A stretch of DNA of 64,000 bases from Actinobacteria bacterium OK074 (GTDB lineage: Bacteria > Actinomycetota > Actinomycetes > Streptomycetales > Streptomycetaceae), in the NCBI GenBank assembly GCA_001298575.1, contig LJCV01000318.1, positions 33,724-97,723 of the forward strand, written 5' to 3'. Below are positions 58,148-64,000 of this stretch, piece by piece. Position numbers and translations under genes: made by a program. Within the stretch, counting starts at the first letter, position 1; every line of letters starts with the position of its first letter. The notes below the pieces were generated by a model. It was not told where the DNA came from and ran no database searches. It saw only the letters and a program-made list of their open reading frames with translations.

Positions 58148-58912
58148 ATGAAGATCGACTGGGACCGACGGACCTGTGCCCGTCACGGCCATGTGACCTA
58201 CGCACCGGACGAGGCCCCTCTCAGGGCCCACCTCCGCACCGAAACCCCCCACGGCGAAGCCTGGCGTTGCCTGCGCTGTGGCGACTACACCCTGGGCGAA
58301 CCCCACGGCGGCGGCCCCGCCAAGGACGCCCCCCTCGTCCCCCGGGGCAAGGTACTGCGCGACCTGTTCATCCTCCGCTTCCTGGCCGTCGAGCGGGCCG
58401 TACGCGGCGTGTTCATCGTGCTGGTCGCCGCCGCGGTGTGGAAGTTCAGCAACAGCGAGGACTCCGTCCGCCGGCTCTTCGACGAGTATCTGGACGTCTT
58501 CCGCCCGGTGTTCACGCATTTCCACTACGACCTCGACAACTCGCCCGTGGTCGGCAGCATCCAGAAGGCGTTCGGCTACAAACACTCGACGCTGGTCCTG
58601 GTCGCCGTCCTGCTGCTCGCGTACGCGCTGGTCGAACTGGTCGAGGCGGTCGGCCTCTGGTACGCGAAGCGCTGGGCGGAGTACCTGACCGTCGTCGCCA
58701 CGGCCGCGTTCCTGCCGTTGGAGATCTACGAACTCACCGAGCAGATCAGCTGGTTGAAGATCGGCACGCTGGTGCTGAACATCCTCGCCGTCGTCTACAT
58801 CGCCGTCGCCAAGCGGCTGTTCGGGCTGCGCGGCGGGCGGCGGGCGTTCGAGGAGGAGCGGGAGAGCGCCTCTCTGCTGGAGGTGGAGGAGTCGGCGGGC
58901 GTGACCGTCTGA
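58148..58912 (+). CDS. DUF2127-family membrane protein
   Basis: A 254-aa protein. The N-terminal 60 residues hold three Cys and several His (CARHGHVTYAP, WRCLRCGDYTLGEPH), resembling a small zinc ribbon. A membrane domain follows with about four hydrophobic segments (FILRFLAVERAVRGVFIVLVAAAVW, STLVLVAVLLLAYALVELVEAVGLWY, AEYLTVVATAAFLPLEIYELTE, IGTLVLNILAVVYIAVAKRLFGL). The last part, with E...GLWY and PLEIYEL, is the DUF2127 signature. The function of the family is unknown. It sits after a repeat mosaic and before the iron-regulated gene. Confidence 0.87.
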   Translation: MKIDWDRRTCARHGHVTYAPDEAPLRAHLRTETPHGEAWRCLRCGDYTLGEPHGGGPAKDAPLVPRGKVLRDLFILRFLAVERAVRGVFIVLVAAAVWKFSNSEDSVRRLFDEYLDVFRPVFTHFHYDLDNSPVVGSIQKAFGYKHSTLVLVAVLLLAYALVELVEAVGLWYAKRWAEYLTVVATAAFLPLEIYELTEQISWLKIGTLVLNILAVVYIAVAKRLFGLRGGRRAFEEERESASLLEVEESAGVTV

Positions 58913-58925
58913 CGCGACGGGGCGG

Positions 58926-58991
58926 CGGCTTCGTACGGCGCTGGTGTTGATGACGCGCCGGCTTCGTACGACGCCGGTGTTGATGACGCGG
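58926..58991. repeat. 33-bp tandem repeat upstream of the iron box
   Basis: CGGCTTCGTACGGCGCTGGT plus GTTGATGACGCGC (58926-58958), then CGGCTTCGTACGACGCCGGT plus GTTGATGACGCGG (58959-58991); three differences in 33 positions. It lies between the DUF2127 stop and the siderophore gene promoter. Confidence 0.88.
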
Positions 58992-59003
58992 CGACCTCGC
59001 GGT

Positions 59004-59022
59004 TAGGTTAGGCATCCCTAAC
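59004..59022 (+). promoter_or_regulatory. Iron box (DmdR/IdeR operator) of the siderophore-interacting protein gene
   Basis: TTAGGTTAGGCATCCCTAA matches the Streptomyces iron-box consensus TTAGGTTAGGCTAACCTAA at 16 of 19 positions. It ends 22 bp before the ATG, so iron-loaded DmdR1 would block transcription when iron is plentiful. Confidence 0.9.
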
Positions 59023-59044
59023 GTAACCGTGAAGGGTTGCCGTC

Positions 59045-59929
59045 ATGATCAACGCCGAACTGCACGTGGTCTCCGTGGAGCAGATCACCCCGGCCATGCG
59101 GCGCGTCACCTTCGGCGGCGCGGCCCTGGCCGGCTTCGCCCCGGTCGCCCCGGACCAGCAGGCCAAGTTCTTCTTCGCACGCCCCGGCGGCACCGCGGAG
59201 GTGCCCCGGCCGCCGGCCGACGGCGACGTGAACCGCTGGTATCAGAGCTACTTGGCGATTCCCGAGGCCGTACGGCCCTGGATGCGCTCGTACACCGTGC
59301 GCCGCCACCTGCCCGAACGGCGGCAGATCGAGGTCGACTTCGTGCTGCACGGCGACAGCCGTAGTGACAGTCATGGCGGGCCCGCCGCCCGCTGGGCCGC
59401 CGCCGCGCGGCCCGGCGACGTCGTCGGCTTCCTCGGCCCCGCCGTCAGCCACTTCCGCACGCCCGCGCCGGGCGCCCGGAAGCTGCTGGCCGGTGACGAG
59501 ACCGCCCTGCCGGCCATCGGCGCCCTGGTGGAGGCCCTCGCGCCGGGCGAGCGCGCCCTCGTATACGCGGAGGTCGCCGACGCGGCGGAGGAGCAGCGCT
59601 GGGAGACGGCGGGGGAGGCCGAGGTGCACTGGCTGCACCGCGACGGCGTCGAGCCCGGCCGGTCCACGCTGCTGCTGGACGCGGTGCGGACGGCGCGGAT
59701 CCCGGCGGACGGCCCCGTGTTCGCCTGGGTCGCCGGGGAGTCGTCGGCGGTCCGCGCCCTCCGCCGCCATCTGGTGACCGAACGCGCCCTGGACAAGCGG
59801 GCGGTGGCCTTCACCGGCTACTGGCGCCTGGACCTCACCCAGGACGACGCCCCGACGAACGAGGATGTGGCGGACCGGGAGGAGGTGCTCGCGGAACAGG
59901 CGGATGCCGCCAGTCGGTCCGGCGTCTGA
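59045..59929 (+). CDS. Siderophore-interacting protein (ferric-siderophore reductase, SIP family)
   Basis: A 294-aa flavoprotein of the ViuB/SIP type that releases iron from imported ferric siderophores by reduction. The FAD-binding domain contains RSYTVRRHLPERRQIEVDFVLHGD (the RxYTxR motif) and GPAARWAAAARPGDVVGFLGP. The SIP C-terminal domain carries KLLAGDETALPAIGALVEAL and PVFAWVAGESSAVRALRRHLVTE, then FTGYWR. It has its own iron box and a terminator directly after the stop. No siderophore biosynthesis or uptake gene is adjacent. Confidence 0.95.
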   Translation: MINAELHVVSVEQITPAMRRVTFGGAALAGFAPVAPDQQAKFFFARPGGTAEVPRPPADGDVNRWYQSYLAIPEAVRPWMRSYTVRRHLPERRQIEVDFVLHGDSRSDSHGGPAARWAAAARPGDVVGFLGPAVSHFRTPAPGARKLLAGDETALPAIGALVEALAPGERALVYAEVADAAEEQRWETAGEAEVHWLHRDGVEPGRSTLLLDAVRTARIPADGPVFAWVAGESSAVRALRRHLVTERALDKRAVAFTGYWRLDLTQDDAPTNEDVADREEVLAEQADAASRSGV

Positions 59930-59944
59930 TGTTACTGAACAAGG

Positions 59945-59975
59945 AAATCCCCCGAGCGTGGCGCTCGGGGGATTT
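59945..59975 (+). terminator. Strong terminator after the SIP gene
   Basis: A perfect 14-bp stem AAATCCCCCGAGCG / CGCTCGGGGGATTT with a 3-nt loop, ending in a short T tract. Confidence 0.92.
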
Positions 59976-60063
59976 CTTCGCGTATATTGAATGGTTCGCG
60001 ACTTCATGGAAATGGAGCCGCGAATAAGTTCAGTAGGCGCAGTATATCCGGCCGGGAGTGCAA

Positions 60064-62334
60064 TTGTCAAACACCGAATTTCCAGACGGTGAATTGCGGA
60101 GTGAGCAGGAATTCATCGACGGGCTGTACGCCCGCGTGGACGCCCTGCGCGGCGACACCGAGGAGTCCGTCACGGACGCGCTCGCGCAGGGCAACACCCC
60201 CATGCAGGCGCGCCTGGAGCGGGACATCCTGGTCGCCGAGCGCTCGGGGCTGCTCGCCGCGCTGAACGCCGTCGACGGCTCGCTCTGCTTCGGCCGGATC
60301 GACCTGGCCTCCGGCACCGCGCACCACATCGGCCGCATCGGCATCCGCGCCGACGACGCCGAACGCACCCCGGTCCTGATCGACTGGCGGGCCGACGTCG
60401 CCCGCCCCTTCTACCTGGCCACCGGCCACACCCCGATGGGCCTGCGCAGGCGCCGCCACATCACCACCGAGGGCGGTCAAGTCACCGCCCTGCACGACGA
60501 GTTCCTCGACCCGGACGACCGCGAACGCACCGGCCACGAGGACCCCTCGGGCGACGCGGTGCTGCTCGCCGCGCTGGGCTCGGCCCGCACCGGCCGGATG
60601 GGCGACATCGTGCAGACCATCCAGGCCGAACAGGACGAGATCATCCGGGCGCCGTACCGGGGCGTGCTGGTGGTGGAGGGCGGGCCCGGCACCGGCAAGA
60701 CCGCCGTCGCCCTGCACCGCGCGGCCTATCTCCTGTACGAGCACCGGGAGTTGCTCGCCCGCCGGGCCGTGCTGATCGTCGGCCCCAACCCGGCCTTCCT
60801 CGGCTACATCGGCGAGGTGCTGCCCGCGCTCGGCGAGACGGGCGTACTCCTCGCCACCGTCGGGGAGTTGTTCCCCGGCGTGAAGGCCACGGCCACCGAC
60901 ACCCCCGAGGCGGCCGCCGTGAAGGGCGCCGCCGCCATGGCGGAGGTGCTCGCCGTCGTCGTCCGCGACCGGCAGGCGCTGCCCGACCCGGTCATCACCG
61001 TCGAGCACGACCGGGAGATCCTGATGCTCGACGACGGCCTGGTCGCCGTCGCCCGCGAGCGCACCCGGGACGCCCGGCTCCCGCACAACGCGGCCCGGGA
61101 GCACTTCGAGGGCCACATCCTCAACACGCTCACCGAGCTGTACGCCGAACGCGTCGGCACCGACCCCTACGACGGCACCAGCCTGCTCGACGCCTCCGAC
61201 ATCACCCAGATCCGCGACGACCTGGCGGAGAACCCCGAAGTCTGGTCCGCCATCGACCAGTTGTGGCCCCGGATCACCCCGCGCCGGCTGGTCGCGGACT
61301 TCCTCGCCGAACCCGAGGGGTACGTCGGCGCCGAGGACGCGGCGGCCATCCGCCGCCCGGTGACGCGCGCGTGGACCGTCGCGGACGTGCCGCTGCTCGA
61401 CGAGGCCGCCGAACTCCTCGGCGAGGACGGCCGGTTGGCGCGGGCGCGGGCCGAACGCGAGCGCGAGGAGCAGGTGGCGTACGCGCAGGGCGTGCTGGAA
61501 CTGTCGTACGCGTCACGGACGTACGAGTTCGACGACAAGGAGGAGGGCGACCCGGACGGCTCGGAGGTGCTGTCCGCGCACGACGTGATCGACGCCGAGC
61601 GGTTCGCCGAGCGGCAGGAGGAGGAGGACTTCCGCAGCGCGGCCGAAAGGGCGGCGGCGGACCGGAGTTGGGCGTTCGGGCACATCATCGTCGACGAGGC
61701 GCAGGAGCTGTCGCCGATGGCGTGGCGGCTGCTGATGCGGCGCAGCCCGACCCGCTCGATGACCCTGGTGGGCGACCCGGCGCAGACCGCGGAGGCGGCG
61801 GGCGTCGGCTCGTGGGCGGACATCCTGCGGCCCTACGTCGAGGACCGCTGGCAGCACACCCGGCTGCGGGTCAACTACCGTACGCCCGCCGAGATCATGG
61901 CGGTCGCCGCCGTCGTCGTACGGGCCGAGCGGCCGGACTTCGAACCGCCGAGTTCGGTGCGGTCGACGGGGGTACGGCCGTGGGCGCGGCGGGTGGTGGA
62001 CGACCTGCCCGGCGAGGTCGCCAAAGCGGTGGCCGAAATGACCCCCTCCGAGGGCCGGTTGGCGGTCGTCGCGCCCCGCGCGCTGCACCGGGCACTCGCG
62101 GCGCGGCTGGACGGCGTGACGGCGGGCGTGGAGCCGGACCTGACCAGGAGTGTCGTCCTGCTGGACGCGCGCCAGTCCAAGGGGCTGGAATTCGACTCCG
62201 TCCTCGTCGTCGAACCGGACCGTTACGGCACCAGCGACCTCTATGTGGCACTCACACGCGCCACTCAGCGGCTGGGGATCCTGTACACCGGAGAATTGCC
62301 GAAGGGGCTGGTCGACGGGCATATGACGGGCTGA
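60064..62334 (+). CDS. HelD-like UvrD/Rep-family ATPase, probable RNA polymerase recycling factor
   Basis: A 756-aa superfamily 1 ATPase. An N-terminal helical hairpin of about 70 residues (SEQEFIDGLYARVDALRGDTEE) is followed by the HelD block RTPVLIDWRADVARPFYLATGHTPMGLRRRRHI. Walker A is VEGGPGTGKTAVALHR, Walker B HIIVDEAQELSPMAWRLL, motif III TLVGDPAQTAEAAG, motif IV RLRVNYRTPAEI and the final motif VALTRATQRLGILY. Actinobacterial HelD/HelR proteins remove stalled RNA polymerase from DNA and some give rifampicin tolerance. The TTG at 60064 has GGGAG 5 nt upstream; GTG at 60058 overlaps it. No rifamycin-associated element was seen upstream. Confidence 0.88.
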   Translation: MSNTEFPDGELRSEQEFIDGLYARVDALRGDTEESVTDALAQGNTPMQARLERDILVAERSGLLAALNAVDGSLCFGRIDLASGTAHHIGRIGIRADDAERTPVLIDWRADVARPFYLATGHTPMGLRRRRHITTEGGQVTALHDEFLDPDDRERTGHEDPSGDAVLLAALGSARTGRMGDIVQTIQAEQDEIIRAPYRGVLVVEGGPGTGKTAVALHRAAYLLYEHRELLARRAVLIVGPNPAFLGYIGEVLPALGETGVLLATVGELFPGVKATATDTPEAAAVKGAAAMAEVLAVVVRDRQALPDPVITVEHDREILMLDDGLVAVARERTRDARLPHNAAREHFEGHILNTLTELYAERVGTDPYDGTSLLDASDITQIRDDLAENPEVWSAIDQLWPRITPRRLVADFLAEPEGYVGAEDAAAIRRPVTRAWTVADVPLLDEAAELLGEDGRLARARAEREREEQVAYAQGVLELSYASRTYEFDDKEEGDPDGSEVLSAHDVIDAERFAERQEEEDFRSAAERAAADRSWAFGHIIVDEAQELSPMAWRLLMRRSPTRSMTLVGDPAQTAEAAGVGSWADILRPYVEDRWQHTRLRVNYRTPAEIMAVAAVVVRAERPDFEPPSSVRSTGVRPWARRVVDDLPGEVAKAVAEMTPSEGRLAVVAPRALHRALAARLDGVTAGVEPDLTRSVVLLDARQSKGLEFDSVLVVEPDRYGTSDLYVALTRATQRLGILYTGELPKGLVDGHMTG

Positions 62335-62456
62335 GGGCGGGGGTGGGCGGCGGTCGGCCGGGCGGAAGGTGTCACGCTCGTCCCGGGCATCACCAACCCG
62401 TAACAGTTCATGCCTGAGTGACCGCTTGTGCACGGCCGGTGCGTAAGGGTGTCCCC

Positions 62457-63863
62457 ATGGATGACCACGATCGAGCCACCGCACCGGCCGAGAGTCCACG
62501 GTTGGAGTCGCTGCCCGTCCAGCCGCTGCTCACCTCGGAGTTCGACACCGACCCCGGCGGGGTGTACCGCCGGCTGCGGCGCGGCTACGGCCCCGTCGCG
62601 CCGGTCGGGCTGATGGGCGTGCCGGTGTGGCTGGTTCTCGACTACCGGGAAGTCCTGGAGGTCCTGCGCAACGAAAGCCTGTGGCGCCGCGACGTCCGCT
62701 ACTGGCGCGCCCGCGCCCAGGGCCAACTCCCGCCGGACTGGCCCCTGCTGGCGGGCTACGAGGTACGGCAGGCGATGTTCATGGACGACGAGGAACACCT
62801 CGCCGCCCGCTCCACCCACCACTCCGCGCTGCGCCCCTTCCAGGACGCGAGTAGCCCGCAGGGGTGGGAACTGCGGGCGGCCGTCGCCCGCTACGCCGAC
62901 GAACTGGTCGCCATGCTCGCCGCCGAGTCCGGCACCGCGGGCTTCGCCGACCTCGGCGCGCAGTACAGCAGACCGCTGCTGCTGATGGTCACCACCAAAC
63001 TCTTCGGATTCCCGGTGGAGTTGGGCGACGAGCTGATCATGGACCTGTGGCGGATGCTGGACGGCGGCCCCGACTCCGGCCCCGCCACCGGCCGGGCACT
63101 GGCGGCCTTCACCCGCCTGGCGACGCACCGCCGGGCCCGCCCGGCGGACGACCTGACGTCGTACATGCTGCTGTCCGACCCGGACATCTCCGACGAACAG
63201 CTCGGCCGCGAACTGTTCATGAACGCCGTCTACTTGAACGACATCACCGGCAACATGGTCCTCAACACGCTGCTGGAGGTGTTGCGGGGCACCGCCGCCG
63301 TACGCAGCAGCCTGTCGGCCGGGCAGATCGGCGAGACCGTCAACCGGGCGGCCCTGATCAACCCGCCGGTCGCCAACCTCTGCTTCCGCTTCGCGGCGCG
63401 GGACCTACGCATGGGCAACTTCTGGATCCGCGCGGGCGACGTCGCGGTCGCCTCGGCGGCGGCGGCACACCAGGACCTGATGGCGATCGGCTCCTCGCAC
63501 ATCGTCTCCTCCTCGGTCAGCACCCGCGCCCACCTGGGCTGGGGCGCGGGTCCCCACCAATGCCCCAGCACCGCGCGGGAGTTGGGCAGCATGATCGTGG
63601 CCACGGCGGTGGGGCGCGTCTTCGACCACTTCGTCAAGGCCGAACTGACCCTGCCGCCCGACCAGTTGCCCTGGCGGTCGGGCCCGGTGGTACGGGGCCT
63701 ACGACTGCTGCCGGTCCGCTACGAGCTGAACCCCGACACGGCGGTACGGCTGCGCCCGCGCGGTGAGGAGGGGCGGGAACCGGAGGGGTGGGGGCGCGAG
63801 GGGGACGGGCAGCGCCGGGGGGTGCTGGCGGCGCTGCGGCGGCTGATGTTGGTGGGGCGGTAG
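62457..63863 (+). CDS. Atypical cytochrome P450 lacking ExxR (CYP157-like)
   Basis: A 468-aa P450-fold protein. The heme ligand loop is intact (HLGWGAGPHQCPSTARELGSM, one Cys) and the meander/K' region is recognisable (ANLCFRFAARDLRMGNFWIRAGDVAVASAAAAHQDL). The K-helix motif expected before NPPVANLCFR reads ETVNRAALINPP, without a correctly placed ExxR. The I-helix (NAVYLNDITGNMVLNTLLEVL) lacks the usual AGxxT. CYP157 enzymes of Streptomyces are known to lack ExxR, so this is a likely relative. A 40-residue charged tail follows. The substrate is unknown and no ferredoxin gene is adjacent. Confidence 0.82.
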   Translation: MDDHDRATAPAESPRLESLPVQPLLTSEFDTDPGGVYRRLRRGYGPVAPVGLMGVPVWLVLDYREVLEVLRNESLWRRDVRYWRARAQGQLPPDWPLLAGYEVRQAMFMDDEEHLAARSTHHSALRPFQDASSPQGWELRAAVARYADELVAMLAAESGTAGFADLGAQYSRPLLLMVTTKLFGFPVELGDELIMDLWRMLDGGPDSGPATGRALAAFTRLATHRRARPADDLTSYMLLSDPDISDEQLGRELFMNAVYLNDITGNMVLNTLLEVLRGTAAVRSSLSAGQIGETVNRAALINPPVANLCFRFAARDLRMGNFWIRAGDVAVASAAAAHQDLMAIGSSHIVSSSVSTRAHLGWGAGPHQCPSTARELGSMIVATAVGRVFDHFVKAELTLPPDQLPWRSGPVVRGLRLLPVRYELNPDTAVRLRPRGEEGREPEGWGREGDGQRRGVLAALRRLMLVGR

Positions 63864-64000
63864 GTCGCCGGGGGGCTGGAGCTGAGGGCGGCGTACTCGG
63901 CCTCGTAGCGGGTCGGTACGTCCGCCGGGGAGGCGCTGGTGGCGGGCGTGATGATCATCTGGTATGCGGAGGTCGCGGACATGTTCGGGACCGTGACGCT
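63864..64000. other. Right edge: probable end of another gene, strand unresolved
   Basis: The last 137 bases keep high third-position GC in a - strand frame (visible residues MSATSAYQMIITPATSASPADVPTRYEAEYAALSS) and in one + strand frame. The - strand frame has no stop until 63719, inside the P450 gene, so it would overlap that gene by about 145 bp. I cannot assign a product. Confidence 0.3.

Noticed and set aside
57880..58950. 356-codon open frame across the repeat mosaic and DUF2127 gene
   Set aside because: It is off-frame with the recognisable membrane protein and begins in tandem repeats.
63719..63982. - strand gene overlapping the 3' end of the P450 gene
   Set aside because: The first part looks coding but its stop lies 145 bp inside the P450 gene, and the overlapping part is low-complexity Ser/Pro/Arg. 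Left unresolved at the window edge.
1..64000. tRNA, rRNA, insertion sequences, integrases, attachment sites or biosynthetic megasynthases
   Set aside because: No transposase, integrase or PKS/NRPS motifs and no tRNA-like cloverleaf were noticed on reading either strand. A tRNAscan and ISfinder search would be needed to exclude them fully.

Overview
The window is chromosomal DNA from a Streptomyces-type actinomycete. The evidence is very high GC with strong third-position GC bias, frequent GTG and TTG starts, ATGA overlaps between operon genes, and lineage markers: the polar coiled-coil pair FilP/Scy, the CslA/GlxA apical glycan locus, a DmdR/IdeR-type iron box, coenzyme B12 acyl-CoA mutase genes and NucS. 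From memory, gene order mostly follows the S. coelicolor SCO5388-SCO5440 region. No rRNA, tRNA, insertion sequence, phage or canonical CRISPR-cas locus was seen.

Layout, left to right. (1) 1-10.8 kb: end of a TPR membrane protein, nucS, two small conserved proteins, a luciferase-like oxidoreductase, two tandem ABC-2 modules, and a TetR-controlled MFS exporter with two visible operators. (2) 10.9-16 kb: filP and scy, the tip-growth cytoskeleton. (3) 16.2-19 kb: methylmalonyl-CoA epimerase, acetyl-CoA acetyltransferase and MeaB; the matching isobutyryl-CoA mutase large subunit icmA lies at 33.4-35.1 kb. (4) 19.2-26.9 kb: MFS transporter, PepSY protein with an OmpR-type two-component system, MarR, a three-gene AIM24 operon, a DUF3817 protein and an MTH1187-type protein. 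(5) 27-32.1 kb: cslA-glxA facing a GH6 cellulase-like lipoprotein, the tip polysaccharide machinery. (6) 32.3-37 kb: MarR, DUF3817, icmA, TetR, thioredoxin-TPR protein. (7) 37-43.5 kb: accessory-looking region with a palindrome-rich leader, a DUF6230/DUF6114/Ser-rich envelope operon, then a frameshifted Hint-domain polymorphic toxin gene and a candidate immunity gene. (8) 43.6-49.8 kb: central carbon genes pyk, ackA, pta and pfkA. (9) 49.9-55 kb: HTH regulator and a DcuS/DcuR-type two-component system divergent from a dicarboxylate transporter, with three phased direct repeats between them. (10) 55-64 kb: TetR/MFS pair with a triple operator, DUF2127 protein, iron-regulated siderophore-interacting protein, HelD-like RNA polymerase ATPase and an atypical cytochrome P450 without a recognisable ExxR motif.

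The best candidates for undescribed biology are the toxin/immunity pair with its single-base frameshift, the DUF6230-DUF6114-Ser-rich operon and its palindromes, two covarying hairpins exactly 61 bp apart at 32.9 kb, and a dispersed intergenic repeat family beside gene ends. Protein functions are assigned from motifs and recalled families; no database search was run.
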